A DNA stretch of 64,000 nt from positions 152,001-216,000 of the forward strand of contig CAUYUJ010017659.1 of assembly GCA_963575745.1 (NCBI GenBank), in the 5' to 3' direction. The notes under the pieces are model-generated. The model saw only the letters and a list, made by a program, of their open reading frames with translations, ran no database searches and had not been told where the DNA came from. The stretch comes from Prorocentrum cordatum (taxonomy: Eukaryota > Sar > Dinophyceae > Prorocentrales > Prorocentraceae). Every line of letters starts with the position of its first letter. The stretch's first letter is position 1. This document shows, one piece after another, positions 22,030-31,964 of this stretch. A program made the translations under genes and the position numbers.

Positions 22030-23640
22030 AGGTGTGCAGGCAGGAAGCTCTTCGACGACGCTTTGACACAGCGGTGCCGCCTGGCGCGGATTCTTGTGCA
22101 CGGCTGAGCTGGTATGCTTCCTGCGTCCGAACTGTGTGCGTTGCGCCCGCGGTGCGCATGGTGTGAAGTGCGACGGTCCGAGAAGGGCCAGTTGAGACAA
22201 CGGTGATTAATTGGCCTTCGGAAGGCCTTTCGTCGCCACGGCTGGACGCAGCTTGGAAAATTGGTGCGTTTGGACCCCAGGAGTGGTCCAGGGACCGATT
22301 TTGAGTTGCTCTTGTCTCAAGTTACCCTCCGAGACGCTTTGGGTGTGGCGCGTGAGCGTGCTGCGCTCGGTGCGCTTAGCCCGTTGCGTTCCGGCCCATT
22401 GCAGATTGTGGTGTCGGACGGTATTTGCCGCTTTCTCTCCGGCCCGCGTCCGAAAAAGTGCGGGCGAAGCGCCCGATGTTCCGCCTGCTATTCTGCCTCA
22501 GCGCTGGCAGGTGGGGGGTGCGTCGCGCCTCATTCCCTGCAGCGAAACCGACTCGGTGCTCCAGCTCAAACCTCCTTCCGCTTGTGCTGGTCTGCCCTTC
22601 GGCCGTGAGCGGGGAGCTTGGTTCTGTGGGGTTCAAGGCCTGTGGCCCTTCTCCAGGCCACAGTTTGCGTCCCCGCCAGATCTCGTGATGGCGACAGCGC
22701 GACGGACCGCAGGCCAGCCACCCTTTGCGGGGGTTTGCGCGGATGAGCGACCGTCTGGAAATTCATCGCGGACGGACCATCGGTCGGTGAGGCTGGGCAG
22801 GCGAAGGTCATTTGCCCCGCCGTGGTAAGCAGAGTTGTGGCGATCGCCTCGTCTTGAAGCCCCCGTGCTGAGAAACGGCGAGTCGTTGTCGAGGTTGGCT
22901 GCGGTCGATTCGAAATCTCGGGCAGGCTCGACATTCAGGTAGGGTGAGAAAAGCAGCAGCATAGTGACCAGCATGAGAAGGCCTTCGCCTCTTCTCTCCC
23001 GCCTCATCCTACTTGTTCTCCTCCTGTCCACGTCATCACCACGCCTCCCAATTGGGCGTGCGACCCCGCTTCCCTGCTGCAAGGACCTCTGACACGGATT
23101 ATGGGTGTTGCGTCAGCACGGGGGCAGCTTCTCCAAATCATCATCATCACCAACACAATGGCCCTCACTTCCGTTGCCATCCGCAACCCCCTCAACCTCC
23201 TCCCACACATATCCATCATCTTTGCGACACCATCATCATGGATGCCCCCCTTTGGCACAGGTTCCGCTCCCTCCCTCTTATCTCTTCCGCCACGCCAGTG
23301 GGAATTACCAACCAAAGTAAAGGAACTAATTGCTGTCATCACCACAGCCACGTTCACCCTCGCTATCGCCACCATAAGCATCGTCCCGCATCCTTTTTTC
23401 CACGCCCTATCCATCCTTGCCCCGCCTCCTCTTCCTCATTATCGAAGACGCCTACGGCGAATCACCGCCGCCCCCTGCCTTTTAGGTTACGCCTGTGTGG
23501 CCAAACGTCTGGGCAAAGTTTGGCCACGCCATTGGCCCATGCGTTCCCCCAGCCGATGTGGAAGCCCTTCGGGGAACACGTAGGGAGGAAGAAGAGGATA
23601 AGGAGAAGAAGGACAAATGCTAATGAGGAGAAGGATATGG
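22030..23640. other. no supported gene; holds a dispersed repeat copy
   Basis: Bases 22210-22310 share GGCCTTC, CGTCGCCACGGCTGGACGC and GGTCCAGG-like landmarks with 29310-29405 in the same orientation. The rest, including a CCATCATCATC-type stretch at 23130-23420, gives only chance ORFs. Confidence 0.5.
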
Positions 23641-23905
23641 AGGCCTCTTGGGAGTGTCTTGGGTCATTCTTGGGGGCTCCTGGGAGCTTCCTCGGGGCCT
23701 CTTGGAGACCTCTTGGGGACCTCCATGGGCCTCCTAGGGGCCGTCGGGTGCTTCTTGGTGGCCTTTTTGACAGTCTTACGGCGTGCATGGCCCGTCTGAC
23801 GCCGTCGGAAATCATCTTGCCGTTTTGGGGCCATCTTGGAGGTCTCTTGGGCGATCTCGGAGCAATCTTGAGAGCCTCTTGGGCCGTCTTTGGCGCGTCG
23901 TGGCG
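23640..23905. repeat. phased TTGG array 3
   Basis: TCTTGGG and TCCTCGG blocks every 10-11 bases, plus orientation. Confidence 0.75.
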
Positions 23906-23991
23906 GGTTCATTCTCCATGAGGGAAGTGCCCCGGGGGCTCCAGAGGAGTGCTTAGTAACGGCCAGATGCCAGGTTTTCCCACGTTTCAAC

Positions 23992-24062
23992 TGGCATCTA
24001 GTTGTCTAGAGCACTCGGCTCTCACCCGAGCGACTCTGCCGAACATTTTCGACCCAGATGAA
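23992..24062 (+). other. tRNA-Glu(CUC)-like relic
   Basis: CTCGG-CTCTCAC-CCGAG at about 24013-24029 is a perfect 5-bp anticodon-type stem with a 7-nt loop reading CUC, preceded by TAGTTGTCTAGAGCA, which resembles a shortened D arm. CATCT upstream could pair with AGATG downstream as part of an acceptor stem. The T arm does not pair properly and lacks a clean GGTTCGA box. It may be a decayed tRNA or the head of a tRNA-derived SINE. Confidence 0.3.
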
Positions 24063-24194
24063 GCAAGAGGTTTGCCTGGCGACGGAACCATCCCTATGAA
24101 GTCAAGTGTAGCGCAAGGCGCGGGCACCTCTTCATGTGTTGTTATTGGGCCGTCTTGGGCCGTCGGACGGCCGAAAAGAAGCAAAGGGGGAAAT

Positions 24195-24425
24195 CACTGA
24201 TTCGGGCCTCTTCGGGCCTTCCTGGAGGACCTCTTGGAGGCCTCTTGCGCCGTCTTGGAGGCCTTTTCGAGGCCTCTTGGGCCGTCTTGGAGGCTTCTTG
24301 GGCGGACTGGGAGGCACCTTGGAACCTCTTTGGCCGTCCAGGAGGCCGTTTTGGACCATCTTGGGCGAGCTTGGAGGCCATCTTGGCCGTTTTGGAGGCC
24401 ATCTTGGGCCCATCTGAAGCGAATA
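24195..24425. repeat. phased TTGG array 4
   Basis: Clear TCTTGGAGGCC and TCTTGGGCCG alternation with 10-11 base spacing. It is preceded by GGGAAATCACTGATT, the same phrase that occurs inside array 1 at 15918. Confidence 0.8.
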
Positions 24426-24811
24426 GATCCTTGCCAACCGGCTCTGCGCAAGCGTTCCGGGTGGCCGGCCACTGGACCGAAGCACCAAGGGGGAATCTTG
24501 AAACGAACCAGAAACCATCAGATGTTCAGCACGCCAGGCACTTCTATGATAAATCCACAGTGGGCGGCGGATGACGGAAAGCGCGAGCAGCGTCGCGATC
24601 CGTGGGTCGGGCGGGTTAACAAGGGGGAGTGTGGTGGGGCGGGGGCCCAGATGACGGAAAGCTCGCGCAGCGTGCGACCCCTTGGCAGGGAGACGTTGGC
24701 TTAGGGGGGGTTCGAGGGGGACGGCAGGGCGACACCCGGATGACAGAAAGCACGCGCAGCGTGCGATCCGTGAGTCGAGAGAAATTTCAGCAGGGAAAGA
24801 TCGAGGAGAAG

Positions 24812-25062
24812 TGAGGAGGAGGAGGAGGAGGAGGAGGAGGAGGAGGAAGAGGGGAGGAGGAGGAGGAGGAGAGGAGGAGGAGGGGGGGGGAGGGGAAGAG
24901 GGGGAGGAGGAGGAGGAGAGAGGAGGAGGAGGAGGGAGGAGGAGGAGGAGGAGGAGGAGGAGGAGGAGGAGGAGGAGCGAGGAGGAGCGAGGAGGACGAG
25001 GAGGAGGAGGAGCGAGGAGCGAGGAGCGAGGAGCAAGGAAGAGGTCTAGGGAATTCAGTAGG
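24812..25062. repeat. GGA tract
   Basis: About 250 bases of GGA/GAG triplets with a few G-runs, ending in GAGCGAG units. Confidence 0.95.
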
Positions 25063-25089
25063 GAAAGATCGAGGGGAGCGACAGGCCGA

Positions 25090-25465
25090 CCCGGGGATCT
25101 AATGGCACAAGTTTCCTCTCGAGAGGCCTGCAGCGGCCTCGAGATAGCCCAAGACGGTCCAGGATGGCCGCCAAGACGGCCTCAGAGGGATCAAGAGGCT
25201 TCCAACGTCGCCCAAGATGCTTCCAAGACTGCCCAAGAGGCCCCCAAGACGACCCAAGAGCCTCCAAGACGCCCAAAGAGGTCTCCCAAGAGGGTTAAAA
25301 CATGCGAGATTCATAGATTGTGCGATGGTGTTTCAAGGTTTTTGGGGTTCTCGCCTTTTCAGCTTCCCGACGCTCCAAGACGGCGGCGCAAGAGTCCCCC
25401 AAGATGGCACCACGGCCCCAAAACGGCCCAAGAGGCCCCCAAGACGGCTCCAGGAGGGGGCCCAG
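25090..25465. repeat. phased TTGG array 5, opposite orientation, with core
   Basis: CCAAGA blocks every 10-11 bases surround a non-repetitive core at about 25308-25375 containing GATGGTGTTTCAAGG and TTTTCAGCTTCCCGACG. The same core, with substitutions, is at 28126-28200 inside another array. The array is bounded on both sides by GGA tracts. Confidence 0.8.
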
Positions 25466-25467
25466 AC

Positions 25468-25648
25468 GGGATAGGAGGAGGAGGAGGAGGAGGAGGAGGA
25501 GGAGGAGGAGGAGGAGAAGGAGGAGGAGGAGGAGGAGGAGGAGGAGGAGGAGGAGGGGTGGAGGAGGGGAGGAGGAGGAGGAGGAGGAGAAGGAGGAGGA
25601 GGAGGAGGAGGACGAGGAACGAGGAGGAGACGGAGGCGGATGAAGATG

Positions 25649-25687
<39 letters not shown>

Positions 25688-25690
25688 TAG
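25468..25690. repeat. GGA tract followed by CAG run
   Basis: GGA triplets to about 25625, then about 13 CAG/CAA triplets at 25650-25688. Confidence 0.95.
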
Positions 25691-25992
25691 GAGTAGAGTA
25701 GGAGTAGGAGTCAAGCTAGCCAGCTCGAGCGAGTCAAGCATGGCATGCCCAGTCCCACCCGCCCTCCCACAACATAAGAAGCAAAGCTGGCACAACTGGG
25801 GGACCGAAGTCACACCGGCCAGCCGGTTTGGTACAGCTGATGCGGCCGCGATGGCGGTTGCCGACGGGAACTGGCGAGCGCGTGTTGAATGCCGCGCACG
25901 CATTGCCAGACGAGTCGAGAATGGCCCGGTACACCGCAGGAAGCCAGAGGTGGCCGGAGGAAGCCCGACGGTCTGACAGGACACCCCAAAGC

Positions 25993-26111
25993 ATTTTTGT
26001 GAAAAAGCATTGGGTTTTTGATGTTTTTATGTTGAAATGCTTGCAAACACACGGTGTTCGGTAGGATTCTGACATGAACGCGCGAGTGTGCTCTTTGTGG
26101 TATTTTTTGCA
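25993..26111. repeat. 119-bp direct repeat, copy 1
   Basis: AT-rich block starting ATTTTTGTGAAAAAGC and ending GGTATTTTTTGCA. It is almost identical to 26255-26374, differing by about one A and one base in GCGCGAGTG/GCGCGCGTG. Confidence 0.95.
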
Positions 26112-26254
26112 CAGGATTCGCGGCCTGGGTGCATGACAGAGCATCGCGAGTGCACCGCGCGATGACGTGAAATCGCTGGATTTGACAGAATTCTTAAGAT
26201 TCCTATGGTTTTCCTATGATTTCAGCAAGAGAGCCCGGGCGGGAAATTTGTACA

Positions 26255-26374
26255 ATTTTTGTGAAAAAAGCATTGGGTTTTTGATGTTTTTATGTTGAAA
26301 TGCTTGCAAACACACGGTGTTCGGTAGGATTCTGACATGAACGCGCGCGTGTGCTCTTTGTGGTATTTTTTGCA
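26255..26374. repeat. 119-bp direct repeat, copy 2
   Basis: Second copy, 262 bp downstream, same orientation. The near-identity contrasts with the diverged repeats elsewhere and implies a recent duplication or two fresh insertions. Flanks differ, so no shared target duplication is obvious. Confidence 0.95.
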
Positions 26375-26537
26375 ATGGATTATCGCCGTGGACGACAGGA
26401 CGTCCATGTCGAGAGGAAAAAATAAGAAAAATGTTGATTTTGTATTGTTTTTTACAGGTTAGGATGGGACCACCCGGATGCGGCCCCTAATGGCCGGCCT
26501 GAGGGGGGAGTAGGAGTATATTCTAATAAGGAATAAG

Positions 26538-26714
26538 GATAGGAGGAGGAGGAGGGAGGAGGAGGAGGAGGAGGCGGAGGAGGAGGAGGAGGAGGAGCGA
26601 GGAGCGAGGAGCGAGGAGCGAGGAGCGAGGAGCGAGGAGCGAGGAGCGAGGAGCGAGGAGCGAGGAGCGAGGAGCGAGGAGCGAGGAGGAGGCGGAGGCG
26701 GATGAAGATCAGGA

Positions 26715-26796
<82 letters not shown>

Positions 26797-26870
26797 GGAG
26801 GAGGAGGAGGAGGGGGAGGAGGAGGAGGAGGAGGAGGAGGAGGAGGAGGAGGAGGAGGAGGTGGAGGAAA
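26538..26870. repeat. compound GGA / GAGCGAG / CAG / GGA microsatellite
   Basis: GGA triplets, then about 14 heptamers of GAGCGAG (26595-26690), then an uninterrupted run of 26 AGC/CAG triplets (26717-26794), then GGA again to about 26870. ORFs through it are poly-Ser, poly-Cys or poly-Glu artefacts. Confidence 0.97.
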
Positions 26871-27044
26871 AGAATGCGCGAGACCGACGGCGAAGGTTTG
26901 CTCCGCCGAGCCGCGCGGCCGTGGCCGCGCGCCTTCAGGGGTCCTGCACCGCACGGCCAGGACCCCTGGCCACGGGGGCCCGCCCGAAGGCAAGGCCCCC
27001 GACCGTGAGGAAACCGACCTCCGAGACGGACTCACCCGTGCCGT

Positions 27045-27639
27045 TCAGGGAGGCGGCCGCCCGGCCGCAGCGAGGCGGTCGAGGTTGTCCTGGAGCGCCT
27101 GCAGGTCCGCCGCGAAGGTGTCCCTGCTCTGGGCCGTGACCGCGGCGCCGCCTGGCCCCCGAGCAGGCGTCGCGCCCGCCGCCGTTGCCCCGCCCCAGAC
27201 CTCGTCCGCGTCGGTGTCGGTCCTGCGGAGTTGCCGTCGAGGAGCGGGCGGGGCCACGCTGGGGCCGCGGCCCGCCACCAGCCCGTCCGCCCACTCGTCG
27301 TCCACCAGCGTCGGCCGCGGCCCCGCCGCAGCCCGCAGCACCGCCGCCACGACCACCTCGCCCCCGTCGCCGTCGCCGCCTCCCAAGGACAGCAGCAGCG
27401 CCAGGCACGGGCGCGGCTGGCAGTGTGGCGGGAGCCCGAAAGCTCGCCGCCGCCGCGCGCAGCAGGCCCTCGGCGGCCCGCAACAGGCGCACTTCCGACT
27501 GGGAGTGGCCCGCCGCGAGGCCCGCCGCGGCGTGCGTCGCCAGGAGCGCCCCGCGGGCTGCTTCCTCGGCGACGCGCTGCTGCGAGAGCGCACCTGGCAT
27601 TGCCCAGCAGCGAGCGCGGCGCGGCCGCGGCCCAGCCAT
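27045..27639 (-). pseudogene. retrogene-like Ala-rich protein with one frame change
   Basis: On the minus strand an ATG at 27639 opens MAGPRPRRARCWAMPG, then ALSQQRVAEEAARGALL and SEVRLLRAAEGLLRAAAAS. Near 27410-27430 the sensible text moves to another frame: CLALLLSLGGGDGDGGEVVV, RPTLVDDEWADGLVAGRG, TDTDADEVWGGA and TFAADLQALQDNLDRLAAAG, ending in TGA at 27045. The Ala/Leu-rich stretches could be helical. No family is recognised. It is intronless apart from the frame change, and a spliced-leader-like block lies immediately 5' of the ATG. Both point to a reinserted cDNA. The composition is clearly more protein-like than the flanking GGA tracts. Confidence 0.5.
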
Positions 27640-27645
27640 GCGGAA

Positions 27646-27665
27646 CTGAGCCAAAATCGTACCAG
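27646..27665 (-). other. possible spliced-leader relic
   Basis: The minus strand reads CTGGTACGATTTTGGCTCAG, six bases upstream of the retrogene ATG. It contains an exact ATTTTGGCTCA block of the dinoflagellate leader, with short deletions on either side (GTACG for GTAGCC, CAG for CAAG). Confidence 0.45.
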
Positions 27666-27835
27666 GAGGAGGAGGAGGAGGAGGAGGAGGAGGAGAAGGA
27701 GGAGGAGGAGGAGGAGGAGGAGGAGGAGGAGGAGGAGAAGAAAGAGAATGAGAATGAGGAGGAGGAGGAGGAGGAGGAGGAGGAGAAAGAGGAGGAGAAG
27801 GAGGAGAAGGAGGAGGAGGAGGAGGGGAAGAGGGG
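27661..27835. repeat. GGA tract
   Basis: About 175 bases of GGA/GAA triplets directly abutting the leader-like block of the minus-strand retrogene. Confidence 0.95.
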
Positions 27836-27939
27836 AACGACGAGGAGGAATAAGGGACAATCTAGCGATCGATTTCGCTTTGAAAGTAAGTTCGCTTTCC
27901 GTTCCCGTGCTGAGCAGGTCTACTAGCAGCAGTTTTTTT

Positions 27940-28215
27940 CCCGAGAGGCCTCCAGTGGATTCAAGATAGCCCAGGATGGTCCAAGATGACCTCCAAGACG
28001 GCTCCAGGGGGTCAAGAGGCTTCAACTTCGCCCAATATGCCTCCAAGACGGCCCAAGAGGCCTCCAAGACGATCCAAGAGGCCTCCAAGGCGCCCCTAGA
28101 GCCCCCCCAAGAGGGCCCAACGATGCAACATTCATTGATTGTTCGATGGTGTTTGAAGGTTCTTCGTGTTCTCCCGTTTTCGGCTTCCCGACGGGCTCCA
28201 GGCAGGGCCCGTCTC
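27940..28215. repeat. phased TTGG array 6, opposite orientation, with core
   Basis: CCAAGA blocks at 27960-28120, then the non-repetitive core at 28126-28200 (GATGGTGTTTGAAGG, CCGTTTTCGGCTTCCCGACG) shared with the array at 25.1-25.5 kb. The start CCCGAGAGGCCT also matches the start of that array (CTCGAGAGGCCT). Confidence 0.8.
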
Positions 28216-28704
28216 GATCTGATCGATTTGGCTTGACATCGTTTTCGGCTGGCTCGGTCTGGTCCACTGTCGGTACAGCTCGGTATCGTTGTCGGCCAGT
28301 GCGCCCCGACGATTGAATGAGGATGTTGCGCATCCGTTCGCGACCGATACAAGTCGATCTCGGCGCCGTGTCGATGCAGGCCAGTCACAGTACACGCTCT
28401 GATCCGATCCGGTTTGCCGACTCGATGTTTATCGATTTTGCCCCCAGGATGCGCGAGAGGTTTGAATGGATATGAGTTGACAGAGAAGGGGCTGGATCCT
28501 GGAAGCGTAGGACTCGAGCTCGCCAGAATTCGGGTTTGCCGACGCTAGTTGACGGGCCCGTTTTGAATTTTGACGGTCCAGTTGTCGCAGGATGTTTGCA
28601 GCGGAGCTCGCGTCAAATTTCAGATTAAACCTCGTCATTTGTCTGACGGCCCCGTCAGGCCCATGCGAGTTGTCAAAACTCGAGTTCTACGTCTCCCCGA
28701 CCAG

Positions 28705-28865
28705 AAGGTGCGACGAATTTGTTCGGCAAGAGTGCCGTCCTCCGAGACAGAGCGCCCCGGCCGGCCAGCGGCGCTTCCGATATCAGCACCTTCCAGCTGG
28801 AGCTGCTGCGCCGCACGAAGCAGCAGCTAGATTTCCTGAGGGGCCAGGCCGAGTCCATCAAGCAG
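28705..28865 (+). CDS. possible internal exon, helical peptide
   Basis: Open in one frame after CCCCGACCAG and ending at ATCAAGCAG before GCGCCC, a GC-type donor of the kind dinoflagellates use. It reads LFGKSAVLRDRAPRP, then STFQLELLRRTKQQLDFLRG and QAESIKQ. The second half is a typical charged amphipathic helix. No family recognised. It is isolated by kilobases from other candidates, so it may be one exon of a long-intron gene running rightward. Confidence 0.4.
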
Positions 28866-29115
28866 GCGCCCATGCGCGCGAGCAGCTCTCACTGTCTTTT
28901 CAATCATCTGTGTCCCTGGTCTCTTCGTCTGCACTGGATTTGTCGTGACTGTGAGCCTACTCGCAGGCATTTCCTGAAGGTCTCCACGATCTGAAGGTTT
29001 CCTGGCCGTTCCTGCTTTCCTTCTCCTCTCGCCTTTCGTCTGCCTGCGCCCCAGTACTTAATTCGCCACCCTTGCGCCGAGGAGAGGATATTGGAGGGCT
29101 CCTTCTTTTACACAG

Positions 29116-29196
29116 GATGTTTGGCCCCGAGCCCGCCGCGGTTGCGCCCGAGCTCGCGAAGGACTGGGGCGGCGTGGACGCCATCTCGTCCTGCAG
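29116..29196 (+). CDS. possible internal exon
   Basis: Preceded by a good pyrimidine-rich acceptor (CCTTCTTTTACACAG). It reads MFGPEPAAVAPELAKDWGG then VDAISSC up to CTGCAG. The downstream boundary is unclear because the bases after it, GACGGG, are not a standard donor. A neighbouring frame also reads plausibly (SALTAELAKGPGGHSCSAAP) at 29227-29300, so a frame break or second mini-exon is possible. Confidence 0.35.
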
Positions 29197-29309
29197 GACG
29201 GGTGGCCCCAGGCACGTCTGCGCGAGCCTCCGCGCTGACGGCCGAGCTCGCCAAGGGCCCAGGCGGGCACAGCTGCTCGGCGGCGCCCGAGGCCATGCCT
29301 GGCGGGTTG

Positions 29310-29405
29310 AGGCAACGGTCGTTGGCCTTCAGGGGGCCCCCTCGTCGCCACGGCTGGACGCAGCTCGCAAAACTAGTTCGTGGGGGCCCCCAGAAGAGTC
29401 CAGGC
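29310..29405. repeat. dispersed repeat copy
   Basis: Shares CGTCGCCACGGCTGGACGC and flanking landmarks with 22210-22310, in the same orientation. Confidence 0.6.
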
Positions 29406-29714
29406 AAAGTGTGTGCGTGTGTGTTTGTGTGTGTGTGCGTTTGTGTGTGTGCCTGCATCCCCCCGGCCGGCTTGCCTGGCTGCCCGCCGGTTGCCGCCTC
29501 CCAGCCGCTGCTTCGCCGCCGCCGCTGGCCCCCCGCCCTGGCGCCCTTCCTGCTGTGGCCTGGCCCTGCCCTGAGCGGGTTGGGCTTCCTCTCCCTCCCG
29601 CCCGCGCCAGATCTTCTCCCTCTTCCCGCGTGTCCGCGGCTTCATTCGCGTTTTGTGCGCCCCACTAATGCCACACTGCCGGAGCAGTCCCTTTGCCCAG
29701 CCGCCGACGCAAAA

Positions 29715-30535
29715 AGTGTGTGTGTGTGTGTGTAAGTATGTTGTATGTGAGTGTGTGTGTGTGTGTGCGTGTGTGTGCTTGTGTGTGTTTGAGTGTGTGC
29801 GTGCGTGCGTGCGCGTGCGCGTGCGCGTGCGCGTGCGCGTGCGCGTACGCGTGTGCGTGTGCGTGTGCGTGTGCGTGTGCGTGTGCGTGTGCGTGTGCGT
29901 GTGCGTGTGCGTGTGCGTGTGCGTGCGCGTGCGCGTGCGCGTGCGCGTGCGCGGGCGCGGGCGTGGGCGTGGGCGTGTGCGTGTGCGCGTGCGCGTGTGC
30001 GTGTGCGTGCGCGTGCGCGTGCGCGTGCGCGTGCGCGGGCGTGGGCGTGTGCGTGGGCGTGTGCGTGTGCGTGTGCGTGTGCGGGCGCGGGCGCGGGCGC
30101 GTGCGCGTGCGCGTGCGCGTGCGCGTGCACGGGCGCGTGCACGGGCGTGGGCGTGGGCGTGGGCGTGGGCGTGGGCGTATGCGTGTTCGTGTGCGTGTGC
30201 GTGTGCGTGTGCGTGTGCGTGTGCGCGTGCGTGTGCGCGCGTGCGTGCGTGCGTGCGTGCGTGTGCGTGCGTGAATCCGTCCGTGCGTGCGTGCGTGCGT
30301 GCGTGTGTGTGCGTGCGTGCGTGCGTGCGTGCGTGTGTGTGTGTGTGTGTGTGCGTGTGCGTGTGCGTGTGCGTGTGTGTGTGTGTGCGTGAGTGTGTGT
30401 GTGTGTGTGTTTGTGTTAGTGTACGTGTGTGTGTGTGTGTGTGTTGGTGCGTGTGTGTGTGTGTGTGTTAGTGTTAGTGTGCGTGTGTGTATGTGTGTGT
30501 GTGTTAGTGTGTGTGTGTGTGCGTGTGTCTGGGGC
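29715..30535. repeat. 800-bp GT/GC alternating purine-pyrimidine tract
   Basis: Begins as (TG)n, becomes GTGCGC and GTGCGT hexamers and GGGCGT variants, then returns to (TG)n near 30400-30530, with almost strict purine/pyrimidine alternation throughout. All large Val/Cys/Ala/Arg ORFs across it are artefacts. It is a classic Z-DNA-prone sequence. Confidence 0.97.
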
Positions 30536-31138
30536 GTATGCTGGGGATTGCGCCTTCGTTCATGTCCCGAGTAAGCACTGCGGCAATGCGTGACACAGTG
30601 TCTGCCTCAGCTTCCCCGCGCCCTTGCACGAATGTGGTGTGGCTGCCCACGCGACCAGACGGACGCAAGGCTCAGCGATGGTTCTCTCAGCTCGCGACGC
30701 TCCGAGCCAAGAGTTCGGGGGCGTCCGCCTGCACCGCACGGCGGCGCGAGGTCGGCGGCCCTGGAACGCGCCGTGCCCGACGTCTAGCCGGCGCCGCCGG
30801 GCGCCTGGCGGCGCCCCTGGGGCGCTCCGGCCCCAGGGCAGAGGTGTTGAGTGTTGAGACCGCCCAGGGACTATTCTGGATGGGTTTTTGTTTGATCAAG
30901 GGGGGGGGATTAACCTTCTGATTGAGCCTGCCCAATCCCGCCCCCCATCCATCCTCCTCCCCATCCTCCTCTTCTCCTCATCCTCCTCTTCCCCCAACCC
31001 CACCTCCACCCGTTCCGACAGACAGCACGTGCCCAACCCTCCCAACGGATCCAAGGGGGGGGGGGGGCGATTACGACGGTGACAGAAGGTCCCCCGAGGA
31101 TGCAGCATAATTTGAAGGTGCAATTATCGACCACGCAG

Positions 31139-31267
31139 GGCCTGCTGGCCAATATGTCGAGGTCGGTCCGCGCGCGGTCCAGGAGGATCCGTGGCGCCAC
31201 GAACCTGCCCTACGTGCGCCCGCTTGACGGGTCGGGCGTGGCCCATCCCGCAGAGGCGAGGCCAGAG
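31139..31267 (+). CDS. probable internal exon, unknown protein
   Basis: An AG acceptor in CGACCACGCAG, a 129-base open segment of exactly 43 codons, and a GT donor (CCAGAG then GTAGGC) make a clean phase-0 exon. It reads GLLANMSRSVRARSRRIRG and ATNLPYVRPLDGSGVAHPAE, then ARPE. The basic central stretch could bind nucleic acid, but no domain is recognised. It is the best-bounded exon in the first 39 kb and may belong with the candidates at 28.7 and 29.1 kb. Confidence 0.5.
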
Positions 31268-31639
31268 GTAGGCGAAGAAGAAGCAATCGAAGATAGATTA
31301 CCTTTCGGAGGTCCGCGCAGATGTTTTCCGAATCCAACTTATTGAACAAATCAAAACGGAAGTGTTTCGCTGCTTCTGGCCTATCTAGAGGCCCTCGGCC
31401 AGCCCCGGGACTGTCAAAAGACGACTCAGGAGGACAAGCCAGTCTCTGGGAGTGGGTCGAGGCTTCTGGGGACCCCACATTGAAAAAATCAAGACGTCGG
31501 ATCTCTCGGGAGCTGGGTCTCGCTTCCCTGGCGCGCTCCGCGCGCCAGGGCCGCCGCCAGAGGCTTCGCGAGGGCGGTCCGAGCGCAGGCTCAGGAAGTC
31601 CGCGCGGGCGTCCGACGGGTCTTTGTTTGTGCAAGTGGT

Positions 31640-31800
31640 CTTCCTCTGGAGGCGGCCGAGGTGCAGCGAGGTTCAGAGGTACTGACCGAGGTGCAGCGAG
31701 GTGCAGAGGCTCTGGAGGCGGCCGAGGTGCAGCGAGGCGGCCGAGGTGCGCCGAAGTGCAGCGAGGTTCAGAGGTACTGACCGAGGGGGATAGGTTCATG
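31640..31800. repeat. GAGGTGCAGC tandem minisatellite
   Basis: CCGAGGTGCAGCGAGG units with TTCAGAGGTACTGA spacers recur about seven times. Confidence 0.85.
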
Positions 31801-31844
31801 CGGTGAGTGCATCGATCCCAAGCGTCGCCTGCAGGGGCCTGGTG

Positions 31845-31960
31845 GCCCACCCCGCTCAGGAACGCTCGATTTCGCCATCGGGGGCCCGTCGCGGATCTAT
31901 CGGCGATGTATCGCCGATTCCAGCTCGATGTTTCCCCCCCTGAGCCAGTCCCCCCTACAG
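31845..31960. repeat. dispersed repeat copy
   Basis: Resembles 8520-8640 in the same orientation (ATCGCCGATTC, AGCTCGATG, C-run, TGAGCC). Confidence 0.65.
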
Positions 31961-31964
31961 TCAA

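Noticed and set aside
22211-22828. 205-codon plus-strand ORF
   Set aside because: No domain, no splice context, and it overlaps a dispersed repeat and an antisense ORF of similar quality.
26702-27035. Poly-Ser/poly-Glu protein over the CAG/GGA compound tract
   Set aside because: No non-repetitive flanking domain, start or splice site supports coding.
29642-30471. 272-codon Val/Cys/Arg ORF and antisense His/Thr/Ala ORF
   Set aside because: Direct translation of a GT/GC dinucleotide tract.
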